Assembly (NCBI GenBank): GCA_037044905.1 | Contig: JBAOKB010000102.1 | Coordinates: forward strand, 1-64,000 | DNA: 64,000 bases | Direction of reading: 5' to 3' | Source of the DNA: Hortaea werneckii | Lineage: Eukaryota > Ascomycota > Dothideomycetes > Mycosphaerellales > Teratosphaeriaceae | Part shown: positions 31,168 through 44,191 of the stretch, one piece after another | Numbering within the stretch: the first letter of the stretch is position 1 | Layout: the number at the start of each line of letters is the position of its first letter | Notes under the pieces: generated by a model | Told to the model about the DNA's origin: nothing | Database searches by the model: none | The model's input: only the letters and a program-made list of their open reading frames with translations | Made by a program: the position numbers and the translations under genes

Positions 31168-32408
31168 TCATCCAAATCCCAAAGCGCCAGTCAGCCGTCT
31201 CCAGACTTCAATCAGATCGCCCGTTTCCACTACCCCGGCAGCAGCAACCCCGCCGCCTATGCCTACCGCCCTCAGAATCATCTAAACATTTCCCGTTAGC
31301 TCGTGTATCAAAAAGGGTTTGCATGGTGTCTGAACTCACCCAGCCCACAGCGGCCCTACCCACAGCGCCAACGCCACAAAGCACAGCTGCTCTCATGTAA
31401 CCACATCCCAGCAGGATTTCCAACGCAGCTACGTTGTTGATGATGACTGCCCAACTCACGGCACTAGCGGAAGAAGGTAAGTCGTATTGCCACACGAGTA
31501 GCAGCAGCGGGAAGAGTTTGGTGAAAGAGCTCAGCAATAGCGCTGTGCTGATTAAAGCCGGATGAGGGTAGTAAGGCACCAAGCTTCGTGTCCAGTCCGG
31601 GAGACGAAGGCCAAGGAGAGTGCGGATTGGGAGGTGGAAGCTGACTGTCTCCGCTGCGCAGAGGAAGAGGAAGAAAAGATATTGCAGTAGGATGGGTTGT
31701 TGAGCCAACACATTGACGCTGCCGCTTTCCTGTCCGCTGGTCGAGTTCGCGGTGGTAGATGGGTTGGACGACGGGAAGGGAGGAAGCGGCGGCGGTGGTG
31801 AAAGTAAGCTTGGTGAAGAGGATGGCGTGGCTTTCTCGATGCGAGCCCATGTTAGGTATACATCGAAGAGAAGAAGCAAGGTGGCAAAGCGGAGGATAGA
31901 TGGCTACAACTTAGTCAGTCCTTATTGAGTGACCCGTACACAGGAGGAGCTAGACTGGTTGTCATGAAAATTGGCCCGGGTCAGGGTATTGAGACCGTGG
32001 GATAGCGGGTGGACGTACATCGAAACGATTATCTTCGCGACCAAGATAATTGAACAGGAGATGTCTGTAGACCTACCTGCCCGTCAGCGGGACTTCTTGC
32101 AACGTAAACCGTACCATATCACGCTTCCTGTTGATGTGTCTATCTTTCATCCTGAACTCGCCGCATGTATGCTGCTAAGGACGCGGTTCAAGGTGCTATA
32201 GAATGCAATAAAGACCTACCTGAGGCCTAATAAGCACTAGATCCAGGAACAGCACCACAAAATCATGCTCAACATATTTGTCGGCAAAGCCTTTACAGTT
32301 GGGACATTGCGTCAATCGGACACCCTTCCCCAGCGCTTTGTCGTCTGCTTTGGAATAAGTCGTGTACAGCTGCGGGACAGGGTAGGTGCACTGGATGCAA
32401 ATTGGCAT
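31168..32408 (-). CDS. ARV1: ARV1 sterol-transport/ER lipid homeostasis protein
   Basis: Four exons (32408-32220, 32072-32019, 31903-31340, 31281-31168) join in frame to 306 residues. The N-terminus has the ARV1 homology domain with a zinc-ribbon pair (CIQC near residue 4, CPNC near 35) and FADKYVEHD. The 54-bp second exon restores VYRHLLFNYLGR, and the third starts PSILRFATLLLLFDVYLTW. Several hydrophobic helices follow. ARV1 acts in the ER in sterol distribution and GPI-precursor handling. The four-exon model is supported because each splice rebuilds family sequence. Confidence 0.93.
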
Positions 32409-33143
32409 GGTGCGAGCGCTTTTCTGCCGACGGACGTGACTTTAATTCATGGTCCTCTCTGCATGACAAGGATTGCGAGTTTTGCAAGCTTGGCAGCCAA
32501 AAGCAGTGACCAAATGAGTTATATTGGTCGGTGTGGGTATTTTGATTAACGAAAAGGATGTACAGCAGGAGAATCGAGGTCGGCGCCATATCGCCAGAGG
32601 GGTAACCTGAGGCACCCACCAGTATGGCCAACCCTCCCGAGGTCGTCCCGGAAACAATGGAAGCAGCCGAACATCATCTCCCTCCAGGTCTGGAATTCAT
32701 ACCATCAATTGCCATACACAGGTACCGCTCAGTAATGTCCCATTTGAAAATGAGATACAGCAAGTCTTTGTGCGCCATTTTGATTGCTTGTTGCCGCTTC
32801 GCCGATCTCAAAAGCATGACCGGGTCTCAATCACGTCCCCGCCTACCGGACAATCTATCACCGACCTTCTCCTCATTTCTCACCCTGGTTGGGGGTCACA
32901 AACGACAATCACTCGAGCTCGTGTTCCTTGAAGACCCGCCATAGGCTCTGATTATGACGTTTGATGCCGCTTTACTCTCTGTTCAGGACCAACATGCCGC
33001 TTGTGGGGGTCTTTCCGGATGAATCGCATTGCTCGCCGGTGAAATTGGAGACATTGGCCCCGATTTAAGAACGTCTTGTAGGCCACTAAAGGTTCAGCAG
33101 GTATTGTAGGTCTATTTGATTTTCCTTTTTCAATTCGTTTCCG
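32409..33143. other. Intergenic, divergent promoter of ARV1 and GH31
   Basis: No supported gene. The two genes are divergently oriented and share this region. Confidence 0.55.
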
Positions 33144-35411
33144 ATGGGGAAGTTCTCTCTAGCATTCGCTGCTACGGCGGCTCTTTCATTGCAACAGGCG
33201 TTCGCCGGACGTGGCCCACCAGACGCAGCTTGGCACTGGCACAAAGGGTCTCATGACGAGAAGCCGTCTGTTTCTGTGGCCTCTACTTCTCCATTTGCTC
33301 TAGATGTCCGCAAATTTGGAGGTGCAGTGCACAACTCTGCTATACTAGTTGGCGGCACCAACAGCTCTGCATCGCCTGTCGCTGCTTCTGCTTCAGGGAA
33401 ATTTGCAAACAATCAGGGACAGGTAGCATGGGAATCTGTCAACTCACAGGTGGCTCGTGTCACTGTAAACACCAGTTCCTCTTTCGTGGGTGCGCGCTTC
33501 TTTGCGGAGGCAGGAGACCGTTTCTATGGCGTCTGGGAGTATCCTTGGGATGACAAGCTGGACAATGCCGGTATTGAATTCGACCTGAAAGGCGTAGGTA
33601 ACTCCGAAGGAGTCAATTGGGCCAACGCTCGTGCGCCTTTCTTTTTCAGCAACGCAGGCTACGGTGTATACGCAGACACGCTCCAAATGGGATCGTTCAA
33701 CTTCAGTATGCCTGGCACAGCGGAGTTCGTCTTCAATACGAGCAGCCTAGTCTACTACGTAATCCTACCAGACCGACCTGGAGACCTGAAGAGTATCTTG
33801 TCAGCGTATGCTGAGCTCAGCTCGACGATCGAGATGCCTCCAGACTCTGGATACGGACCGACGTTCTGGAGCGACAACTTCGAAGAAGACTTTCACGGAA
33901 GTGTTTCGAATGCTCAGGAGAACTATTACGATGTGATCAACCACCTTTACTACAATCAGATTCGTGCTACATCCATGTTCGCGGACCGACCTTATGGAAC
34001 AGGCAACTACAGCTATGGCAACTTTGATTTCGATCCTGTGTATTACCCAAACCCGGAAGCGTTCATCAAGAACCTGTAAGTCCTCAGATGTCCGAGTAAA
34101 GCCCACATGACTAACCAATCTAGGTCTGACTGGGGTTTTGACTTCCAAGTCTGGGTTGCAAACCGGGCTTTTCTTGATACCGAGCTATACAATGCCTCTG
34201 TTGCAAACGGCTGGTTGTTCCCTGGCATCGATGGAGAGATCTTCCGCGGCCCGGCCTTGAACCTGAGCATACCCGAAGCATATGACTATTTCAAGCAACA
34301 CTTGTCCTACTTCCCGTCAGTGGGAGTGAAGGGCTACAAGATCGATCGAGGCGAAGAAGGCGAGATGCCAGTATTCGAACAAAATGTTCAGATGTCGCTC
34401 TTCATTCAGCTCTGCTACGAGACAATGGCTGAGAGATGGGGAGGAAGCAATTTCTTTGACTTTGCACGGAGTGTAGTCGACCGTTCCAGATCTAAGACCA
34501 ACGTCTGGAATGGCGACGCCCACTCAAACCACACCGGCTTTGCGTACTCCGTCACAAGCGGTATCCGATCCGGTCTGATGGGCTTCTCCACATGGTCAAG
34601 CGATACTGGAGGCTACATCCGCGAGGAAAACGACCCTACGGAAGATCTCTGGGCGAGATGGATGTGGTTCAGCACATTCTCGCCCGTCTACGAGATTCCA
34701 ATCGGGACGAACCATACACCCTGGTACCCGCCTTATACATCCGACCTTGTTGACGTGTTGAAAGAGTCCGCGAATATGCACCACGACCTGTTCCCGTACA
34801 TCAAATCCTATACTTACCAAGCTCACAAGACCGGCATCCCAGTCATGCGAGCAGCGTTCCTTGAGGCGCCATACGATGAGAAGACGTACGATATGACAGA
34901 TGCGTACTACTTTGGGTCGGAGCTCTTCGTAGCGCCTATTATCACCGCAGAAGATCAAAGGACCGTCTACTTCCCGGAAGGCACTAAGTACCTTGAGTAC
35001 TTCAACAAATCCTCCGTCTACGAAGGCGGAAGCAGTGCGAGCGTAGAGATGAACGTCCATTACGTCCCAGCCTACGTCCGTGCCGGTGCCATTGTTCCGA
35101 GAGGAGACATCTATCAAGGGAACAACAAGTGGACGAAGGACTGGAAGCCTGAATTGACTATCGAGTTGTACCCGTCCAAGAAGGTCCCGTGGTCAAGTTT
35201 CGCTTACTACAATGGCGACACGAAGCAAGAAGTTCCCATCACGATGAAGACGTCACATCACTCGGGGCAGGTTGAGATCGAGTACGGCCCTGTCGGTGTC
35301 GGAGGAACGATTGTATTGTTCGCAAAAGACGGAATGCACAATGCTACGCTACATGCTGGTGGTGGGTCCGCATCGTTTAATGAGGTCAAGAGCTTGTTCG
35401 ATGACTACTAG
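33144..35411 (+). CDS. Secreted GH31-family glycoside hydrolase
   Basis: Exons 33144-34075 and 34124-35411 join in frame across a 48-bp intron (GTAAGT..TAG) to 739 residues. There is a signal peptide of about 20 residues (ends LQQAFAG). The catalytic (beta/alpha)8 region has GYKIDRGEEGEMP, where the Asp fits the GH31 nucleophile. WNGDAHSNHTGF provides the likely acid/base Asp, and SSDTGGY matches the conserved D-x-GGF. A C-terminal beta domain follows. Many NxS/T sites indicate secretion. GH31 acts on alpha-glycosides (glucosides, xylosides, galactosides); the KIDRGEE variant is not the usual WxDMNE, so substrate is uncertain. Confidence 0.92.
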
Positions 35412-35587
35412 GGTGGATAGCAGACAAAGACGTTGACTGCGAAATTGGCCTGGCGCACGAGGAAAGAGCGCAGGAAAAAGCGGCAGAACACATTACAGCC
35501 GTCGTTTAGTTGGAGTAGGATGTACACGAAGTCATGTTACATAGCAAGCTGCGAAAGAGGCGAGCAAGATGCTTTACAGAGACTGCT

Positions 35588-36781
35588 TCAGACCTTCTCT
35601 TTTTCCTTCGCCTTCTCGCTCGCGCCTTTAATGAAGCGGGAAAGGTCGCCGACTGTGAAACGATTAGCCTGCAAACTCAGTTAGGAAACGAACTTGGAGG
35701 TCACTAACCTGGCAGTTGGAACGGAAAGTCAAGCGACGCCAACAGGATTGCAAAGAAGATCCACCATCCTAGTAGATCCGATATAAATGTCAAAGCGCCA
35801 GCGGCCTTTTGGCAAGCCATACCAGCATCCGTGGCGCCAAGAGCATTGTTCCAGTATGCGCCAGCAAGACAGCCAAAGCCTGCGGTCAGGGTCACAAAAA
35901 TGCCGAAGAAGACGATGTTGGTCCGGAGCGAGCAGATGGTATAAATAAAGCAGAGTAGACCCATGAAGAGGTGAAGGAATGCTTAGAAAAACGTCAGACT
36001 ATGCTCCAGCAATTTAGGTGTCTGAGAGGTCAAGGAATGGCTTACCGAAGCTTGCCAGAAATTCAGGATTCTCTGCGCCAGTCGGGTACTGGTCGGTCAC
36101 AAACGCACCAGTCGCATTGTAGTAGGGCGTAAGGGTGCTTGCAAAGGCAATCCAGAATGCGCCGAAAGTGCCGAAGACAACAAAGGGGAAGGTGTTGCCA
36201 ACAATCCACTGACACAGAATTGTTCATCAGTAACGGATCGTGCTGCGTGGGAGATGCCCTCTTACCTCGCCGACTGAACCGATGATCATCAAGACACCGC
36301 CAAAGCCGACGTAGACGCCGACGTTCGATGCGCCGAGGCCACCAGCCCCCCTCCATCCCATAAGGATGCATGAAAGAGGGCTGAGTGAGAGAAGGAAGCC
36401 AGACAGGGCGCTGTAAATATTAGTCAAACGCACTCCAAACAGCCGTTCTCCATCAACTTACAGAGGTGTCGGGTTACCAAACGTCTTCCGAAGCTCGCCA
36501 GCTACCCTATTCTGAGGCGAGAGGTACATCTTCTCGAACAGCTCAGGGGAGATGGAGAGACTCCCGGCAGTCCGGATGCGTTGCAAAGCATGATCCGGAT
36601 CTGCGGTATCGTCGAGGTGATAACCTGCTTCCGGTCTGAGCGGTTGCGTAGAGTTGTAGCGGTGCGCTGACCCAAGCTCACTCTTCTCCCAGTCCTTCTC
36701 GAGAGGCGGTGTCCCGCCGCCGCCAGCAGTGAGAGACTCATTGTTTTGCGCCGCGCGATAGGTATCTACGTTGGTCGCCAT
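35588..36781 (-). CDS. GPR1/FUN34/YaaH (ATO) family acetate/ammonium transporter
   Basis: Five exons (36781-36462, 36410-36266, 36208-36046, 35981-35709, 35652-35588) join in frame to 321 residues. A cytosolic N-terminus of about 100 residues is followed by the family signature NPTPLALSGF at the first helix and then about six transmembrane segments (for example VVFGTFGAFWIAFA, GLLCFIYTI, FISDLLGWW). The last splice yields FPFQLPVGDLSRFIKG, which is conserved in fungal members. The family exports ammonium or imports acetate at the plasma membrane and is often induced by acetate or starvation. Confidence 0.93.
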
Positions 36782-38867
36782 AGTGAGAGGTATAGTGAGA
36801 AACGATTCGAACGGCTCTTAATGCTGAGGGAGAGCAAACAAAGACTGTAAGGTAAGTGGGCACGACAGCACACGATATAGACGGCTGGTCTTCTTTCCAT
36901 ATAACAGCATGGGCAGCCCCTCACTCTTCATAATGGAACCACGGCAACTGTGGCCATCCGCGAGTCAAGTCTCCTCAAACGGTCTACAGGAGGCTAGATG
37001 TCTTACGCTGGACCGGATCTGGTACAGATCCTCTCTACGGACAGCTTGGACATGATACTGAATGAGGCGTACTCATGCGTATACGTACCTCCAGCTATCC
37101 ATATGGGGTCTGGTGCCCTCTGATGGCCGCAGCTGCGGTTGGTCGGCGCTCGCCGTACCTTTTCACACGGGACTAGCGGCTCCCCGGGAATCTGGATGTC
37201 CGGCATTCAGGAGTTTGATCGTCGGGAGGCCAGCGGGATGGTGTGATGGAATGGGCACATTCTTTTGGTACGTCTCGCAGCGTGATGCAGCGGGAAATCA
37301 TCGAAGAAGTCCGGGCGGCATTGAGGTCGAGCTGTCTATTCCGGACAGGCGGAGGTAAGTGAGCAGTAGAGAGTAGCTTGCTAGCTCTGGTTCAGGAGTG
37401 TGACAACGACCAGTGATGTTTGCGGGGAAAGCTAGGGCAAAATGCGGAGGTGGAGCTTAAAGGCCGGTTGCCCATGGGGAAATGCCTTGGCGAGCCATCA
37501 TTATTAGCGAGTCATAGTCGACTTGACTGTACAGTGCCAGAGCCGACCAGGCAAAGGGGTTGCAAGCCAAAGAGAGACCTGGTAAACATCTTGACGGAGG
37601 TCGTTGTCTTATCAACATGCCGAGATCGTAACACGGCGAATGTAGTTTCAGACTCGATGTCCAGATAGATATCACAGCTTAGACAGCTGTAGACAGATTC
37701 GACAGGCGGCAACGACTAATCCCGAATAAGACTGATAATTCATCTTCTTACTGCCGCATTCACGGGTTCCAAATCAGTGAAATAGTCGACCAATAGGAAC
37801 TTTACCAGGCAGCCGATCGGTGCCGTCAAGCGAGGGCCAGCAGATAGGAATTTAAACCCCCCTCCAGCAAGCAAGCCACCGGGCAGCATATCGCCGGATT
37901 GCCGGCCGCCATATGCATCCCGTGACACGCCCGAAAGCAGGCCGATGCAGTTCACGGAGGCAGATCCGGAAGGGCGAGGCTTGGTGGAAGCATAAATGTT
38001 GAGGGTTGGTTCGTGCTAAGAGTGGTAAACGAGCCGCAAGTCCCAACTGGCCGCGAAGTACAGGAGAAAGGTTGGTATCATATCGGTTGATATGTACAGT
38101 AGCAGATGTGGTTTTGTGAGAGGATCATGTATTGGACTTCTTCACCTCCAAATCCAACCCTTTTCCCTCCAAATTTAGCGTCCGCTGATTCAGCACCGCA
38201 AAGCCCTGTGCCGCACTCCTCCGAAGTATCCCCCTTGGTCCTTCAATCCATCCACGAATCTGGTAACCTCCTGCTCAAGACCGGAAATTGGGTCCGCATC
38301 GTTTCTCGATCATCGAATCATGGTATGTACGGACTTGAGGCATCCAAGCCTTGGGTCTGCAATACGAGTTGCAGAACAATTATTAGAATGGTTCGCCATC
38401 ACCATTCCATCTCCTTGATCGGAAAAGATTGATCGATCATTGAGGCAGACAGAAGACACTGCAATCCTAGATATCGTAGGTCTCGCTATGCTGTTTACAC
38501 ATCACGTCCCCTAGGTTGCCTCAGGGTTGCACTTTATGAGTCTTCATCTACTGGATTGTTGGAAGCAGGCCTCACTGAGAAATTGAAGTAATCCCTCACA
38601 TATCTGACGAGCAAAGCTTTGTGGGCATCCCTGAGGATTCCTCACCATTCTTGAATTTAGTGGTCTCATTTTGGACTTGAAGCATTCAATTCTCGGACCA
38701 CTGGAAACGAAGAACATTAATAACCATCGGATACGCTGAAATAAACTCGCTACCCCGCCTCATGGAACGTCATGGTCCAGACCACCCATTGAATGAAGGA
38801 CAATCTCCCACGACTGACAGAAGTTCAACTCATTAAGATTCTACAGTCCTGACTTCAATATACGAGG
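36782..38867. other. Long intergenic stretch
   Basis: About 2.1 kb with no supported gene. Short frames on both strands carry no recognised family text. Confidence 0.5.
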
Positions 38868-39571
38868 ATGGCACCCATAACGCTCTATTTTCTCCAAGCC
38901 TCAAGGTCAATAAGGATCGCCTGGGTGCTAGAGGAGCTCGGCCTCGAGTACGACGTAGTCTTTGCCGATCGGGAGAATGGGAAAGCACCGCAATGGCTCA
39001 AGGAGCAAGCCGGCGGTCTTGGAAAGCTCCCGGCCTTGAAAGATGGCGACATAATGCTATATGAGAGCGGCAACATTACAGAGTAAGCAGGATTCCCAGT
39101 CTCGAAACCCACAAGGATCATCAGCTGAAATGCCATAAAAGATATCTCTGCGACACCTACGATAAGCAGCACAAGCTGCTCCCACCGCCCGGCGACCCGA
39201 AACGTTACGCTGCTCTGCAGTGGGTACATGCATCAGAAGCTACATATGCTTTGCACGGTCTGGCAGTGCTATATTGTCGTTGGTTTCAGCAAGATGGTGA
39301 CAAAGCAAAGACGGAGCAAGGCACCAGTGTCAACGTCCAGAAAGATCTCGATTACCTGGCGTCGGAATTGGAGAAGAGTAATGGCAAGTTCCTGTTGGGA
39401 GATCAGCTCACGGCAGCAGACTGTATGATGGAGTTCAGCGCAGACTTTATAATTGCGAGACAGCTGGGGACCTTGGGGAAGACTTGGCCGCGAGTTGAGC
39501 AGTATATCAAGGACTGTCAGGCGACTCCGACGTGGCAGAAGGCTCAGAAGAAGACGGGGCATAAACTGTAG
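38868..39571 (+). CDS. Glutathione S-transferase family protein
   Basis: Exons 38868-39082 and 39142-39571 (59-bp intron, GTAAGC..AAG) join in frame to 214 residues. The thioredoxin-like N-domain starts ITLYFLQASRSIRIAWVLEELGLEYDV, with the cis-Pro segment GKLPAL (about residues 54-59) and the glutathione-contacting ESGNITEYL. The helical C-domain holds LTAADCMMEF, matching the usual N-capping motif region. It is cytosolic. Family substrates cannot be inferred. The serine in QASRS is a candidate catalytic residue. Confidence 0.92.
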
Positions 39572-40834
39572 GCTGCGACCGCTTTAGCTGAGTTAGACGG
39601 GAGAGGTCCGGTTGCAGGTCGTCGCTTTCCGAGCTCCTGAAGTGGATTTTCTAAGCGTAGTCATGAAACTTGTCACGGTTATGCGTTAGCGGCGCTCAGC
39701 CTTCATGGAAGGACCAACGCTCTCGGAGGCACAAAGCAAGAGACTCTGCAATGCCACAGAGTACCAACAGAGCTCATCAATCTGGCTCAGCCCCCACTTG
39801 AGAACAGATCACGAAGCAGACTGACTCCTACAATGTTCGTCGCTTATTTCCCTTCCGTTTCTGATGCGCCAACGCCGGGTTTTGTTGAACTTGACGCTCT
39901 CTTTTCAGGGATGCCGCTGTTGAACTTCCAGCCAAAGATGGCTTGAACATCCTCGCGGGGTCAATGAGGGGGGCGTAGCGCTTCACTGCGGAAGATGAAA
40001 TTGTAATCATGTGCCTTCCTGATCAGAGACAAGAGGCCCATCCTCATCGCACAGAGTGAGCCAGAATCGGTAGCTCTACGCTTGACACTGAGACTTGATC
40101 CTGTCAAAGTCGAATTTAGGAAATGATTGTTTCACGTTTTTACCAACCAATCTGCTACGATGCAGTCAGCATCGTATTCCGTCGCCCCAGCGTTGCGCAA
40201 CAGCGCCTGACTGCGGGAGAACGGAATGGATCCGTCCGTGATCGTGTTGGAGACGGTGGCGCTGTCAGCCAGTTGTGCTTTCATGTCTTGAACGTCAGCC
40301 TCAGATCCTATGCCAAGGATTGCACAGCTGGCACTTGCGACAATGGAATTCGGTGACGACAAAAGGATGTTGGCATCGTTCACCTGCTGGAGAACAAAAG
40401 ACCTAGCACTAACCAGTCGGGACTTCTACGCTTTACTTCAAAGACCTGCTTCGCCCTTTCTTTCCAGCCAGGGACATCACACTTCCATGCATCAGTTAGG
40501 CAGATACCAAGCATACCGCATTCGTAATAAGAGAACCCCACGGAGACTATTCAGCCCGTAAGCAGCCCTGTAGGACAACACAGGCACCTTTGATCAGGGT
40601 CGTCTTGTTGCATTAGGACGCTAACACTTACGCCATGAAACAATCGCCCCGAGGGAGGCTGACGGTGAATCCCTTCTCTATATCGATTAAGACCATGAAA
40701 CCACATATAAAGGCCATGTACGCACCGAAGGTATGTGTCGACACATCGTTCACTCTCCAGAAAGCCCACTTGACCACTCTTATTCTCCATAGTTCGAACC
40801 AAACCACTGGCCTCCCGCATCGTAACATAGCGAC
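39572..40834. other. Intergenic
   Basis: About 1.26 kb without a supported gene. An 83-codon frame at 40132-40383 on the minus strand has no family resemblance. Confidence 0.5.
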
Positions 40835-41645
40835 ATGTACTCCTTAGCCATCCTAACGGCAACTCTGACTGCCTCCGCTGTAGCTGCACCAGCTCTAGCA
40901 TCTCCCCCTCTCTATCGCCGCCAGAGCAACGAAACAGCCAACAACCTTGATCTCATCCACAATCTTGAGCTGGCACCGACCGCTGCTGACCGGGTCAACA
41001 TGCTCACTGCGGAAGACTTCAAGTACGACTTCCTCGCCCCGCCCTCCAACGCTGTCACAATGGGCCAAGGCGGGCGCACCGTTCGCTCTGATAGCCGTGT
41101 CTTCCCGGCATCGATCGGTACCGGGGTGAGCATGACTGTCGGCTTTATTGGTCCTTGCGGCTTCAACACGCCGCATACCCACCCACGCTCAAGTGAGATC
41201 AATATCATCGTGCAAGGTCGTCTCGGTAAGTATACCTCGAAATCCTCTCTCGCATCGCTTGTTTGTCAGGGGAAGCTGCTCACACAGAACTCCCATAGGA
41301 ACGGAATTTGTGGCCGAGAATGGCGTGAAGCCCATCTCGAACACTCTGAACAAGTTCCAGATGACAATATTCCCCCAGGGCGCACTGCATACCGAGTTCA
41401 ATCCCGACTGCGAGGATGCCATCTTCGTTGCCGGTTTCGCTTCCGAGGACCCTGGCGTGGAACAGGCGGCTCAAACGCTTTTCAGTCTAGATCCTGCGCT
41501 GGTGAAGGCCGATTTGGGTGTGAACACCATCAATGGACAAAGTATCGAAGAGTTTCGGCAGCATTTGCCGGCGAATGTCGCCTTGGGTGTGAAAGAGTGT
41601 CTAGCCAAATGTGGGCTGAAGCCTTACTCCAGCAACAGGATATGA
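40835..41645 (+). CDS. Secreted germin-like cupin (spherulin-type)
   Basis: Exons 40835-41225 and 41299-41645 (73-bp intron, GTAAGT..TAG) join in frame to 245 residues. A signal peptide (LAILTATLTASAVAAPALA) and a Kex2-like RR site at residues 28-29 precede a cupin barrel. Cupin motif 1, PHTHPRSSEINIIVQG, has two His and a Glu for metal binding. Motif 2, FPQGALHTEFN, has the third His. Fungal germin-like proteins of this type are extracellular; enzymatic activity (oxalate oxidase, SOD) is not proven for most. Confidence 0.92.
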
Positions 41646-42136
41646 GGAATCTCACGCAGATTCGTGGAGCCACCGTCCGAATGAGGAGAGCTACCGTGAG
41701 GGAGTAGGATAAGGAAGTACTACTGCGAGAGTGGAATTCCGTCTTGAATCAATGAAAATCGTACTTCCCGCTTCCAAGTTCTCGGTTGGAATCATGTTGT
41801 CATCCTTGAACGAGCCCCTCACTTGGCGCTCTGCAAAAGTACACCTCCTTTCGCTACGATTGACGATATCAACCATACCACATGCACCTCGAGTCGTCAA
41901 TCGCGCTTGTTTGATGTTGTGTCCGTAGTGAACTTGGATCGTCGGAATTTTGCGTCATCGCCTGCCCCACCAATCACGAGCCCCACCTTGAATGTGTTCA
42001 CAAGACCGAGTCAGCAACAGCGGAAGAAGCGTAAACATTTCCTGCCTCCCATAATATTCCTCACCACTGTACGTACCCAGACATATTGGACTCGTTCTTC
42101 CGATCACACTCCTGAACGACTAGACACGCTTCCAAA
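41646..42136. other. Intergenic, ACBP promoter
   Basis: No supported gene. Confidence 0.5.
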
Positions 42137-42565
42137 ATGCCCGCCCAACAGACCGCCGAGTTCAAGAAGGCCGTCGAGGACAGCCGCAAGCTGAAGGCGA
42201 AGCCTTCCGATAACGAGCTGCTCGAGGTATATTGGAACGCTGTTATATGCGAAGACACATGGGCATGGGCTGATTAATGTTACAGCTGTACGGCCTCTTC
42301 AAGCAGGGAACCCAGGACCCTCCCTTTGAGGAGACCAAGGCTCCCGGCATGTTCGAGCTCAAGGTACGTCAACCACATTGACAGCTCAACTCAAGCACAT
42401 TGGAGTCAGGCAATAGAAATTTACCCTTACTCGCGACTACAGGAGAAGGCGAAGCGTAACGCCTGGCAGAAGCTGGTCGACGAGAAGGTCTCCGCCGAGG
42501 ACGCGCAGCAGAGATACGTGAAGCTGGTCAACGACCTGAAGGAGAAGTACGGCTACAACGGTTAA
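42137..42565 (+). CDS. ACB1: Acyl-CoA-binding protein
   Basis: Three exons (42137-42226, 42286-42363, 42443-42565) join in frame to 96 residues, the usual length. Exon 2 begins LYGLFKQGT and includes the ACBP core up to FELK; exon 3 has KRNAWQKL. The small four-helix cytosolic protein binds medium- and long-chain acyl-CoA esters and buffers the acyl-CoA pool. Each intron is 59-79 bp, with clean GT/AG ends. Confidence 0.95.
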
Positions 42566-43333
42566 GCGGTTGCGAGTGCAGGACCAAGAGCAGAGACATG
42601 TTCACGAGCGGACGATTATGATATCCCACAATGCATAGCATTCTGCTGAAAACACACCAATTGCGGGTTCGCCCCCAGAATACGGGCAGTAGCTTCACGC
42701 CTACTTTCACTACACCTTCCCCTTTTCTTTCAAAGAGTCAAGAGTATGTCGTACAGGTTGGACTACGTCAGCACATCATTCCCGTGGATGGAAACTGGTG
42801 TGAAACTACGTCCCTTTGACCCCTACATTGCACTTTCGGCTACGCACAGTGGCGATTCCCCGCGCAAGCATAATCTTGCCCGCTGACATCAATGCTCACC
42901 TAGCACCACAAAGAAAGGGCTATCCTAAACGCGCCCCAGCCACAGCCTGAAGAACTTTTGCTGCCTCCTCAAATTGAGAATCCCAACCATCCGGTCAAGT
43001 GCGGGACGGAAACATACAGCGCTCTCCAAGCACCCGTCCACAGGCGTTCGCAGGACGCTTTGACCACGCGATGCATATTCCCATCTACACGGTTAGTCAC
43101 GACGTTATTTCCATCTTTGGTACAAGATGCTAGGTCCATCGTTTCATTGATAGGCTTGATCAACCCATTGGTACATTACGAAAGATGGCGGTGAGGTCAG
43201 AATTGGGCATAGATAGCTCATATAAAGCTCACTGATTCTCTGCTTCTTCCACCTACTTCCCACCTACTAGTCCGCTTTCTTCTGCCTTTATCAACACCAA
43301 TTGCTTGCAATCTGGTCTCCGAACCCTGCCTAG
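42566..43333. other. Intergenic with TATA-bearing promoter
   Basis: No supported gene. A TATAAA lies at 43221-43226, followed by a C/T-rich stretch running toward the ATG at 43334. Confidence 0.5.
43221..43226 (+). promoter_or_regulatory. TATA box candidate
   Basis: TATAAA 108 bp upstream of the ATG at 43334 and followed by pyrimidine-rich leader sequence, a usual fungal promoter layout. Confidence 0.45.
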
Positions 43334-43977
43334 ATGACCATGGGATTGAAAATCGCTGAGTCTCTCCTGCCTGGAGTGTCATCCGAAGATGAACTCCTTT
43401 TCGTCATCTGCTTGATCGTTGTCGTCACGCTGGATGTTATCACCAAGCACTGCGTGGGACAGAAACCTATCAACAAGAGAGAAACACGCCGCTGCAGGAT
43501 GGACGTCGATCCTGTCGTTACTCTGACTGCCGTTAGTGAGCTGAGAAAGTCCGTTCCAAGACTTTGTGTAGATCCGCTCTCAAACGCTGACGTCTCTCCA
43601 GCCTCAGTAGCATTCCAAGGAGGCAAGGTGCGCTTCTAGAGAAGATTGTGAAAGACACCACGTGCACTCATCACCGCACGCAAGCGCCTAGAATCGCAGA
43701 GAAATGGTTGGCCGCGGCTGGGGCACTTGAGGAAACCATCCTGATGATTTTGTCTAAGTAAGTTGGCTGTACTCTGATTCGACCCACACATCATATTGAG
43801 TAATGAACTACCAGACAGCCAAAGCGCGAGTACATTGACGAAGAGTGCAAGTACGCCGACGGCAACAAGTGCAAGTACGCCGAGAACGAGTGCAAGTACG
43901 CCACCGACGGATGCCCGTACGTCGCCGATGAGTACACACACGACCCCGAGGACGCCAACTACTGGGCTATTGTTTGA
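43334..43977 (+). CDS. Orphan cysteine-rich protein with CKYA repeats
   Basis: The 3' part reads in one frame: an exon with EKWLAAAGALEETILMILS, a donor GTAAGT near 43759, acceptor CCAG near 43815, then a last exon ending at TGA 43975-43977. That exon repeats the unit ECKYA three times (EECKYAD, KCKYAE, ECKYAT) and ends ANYWAIV. The 5' part starts MTMGLKIAESLL at ATG 43334 and contains one strongly hydrophobic helix (LLFVICLIVVVTLDVI). The first intron could not be placed with an in-frame solution by eye, so the middle is uncertain. I do not recognise a family. Confidence 0.45.
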
Positions 43978-44191
43978 AGGGAAGGCATTGAGGCTGTGGA
44001 GACGCAAGCAAAGAGGCGAAGGGAAGGCCTTCCGAGCTGCAATCGGTGCATGGATCTGAACCTGAGTGACATCTGTAGTATTATCTAGCCGGACTGAGAA
44101 AAGGCAATTGAAGCTGGGTGAAGCTTGTAATGTCGTGTAGCGAAATTGAGGACCCGTAATAATTAAGACCTGCGGCTTGAATATTCACACA

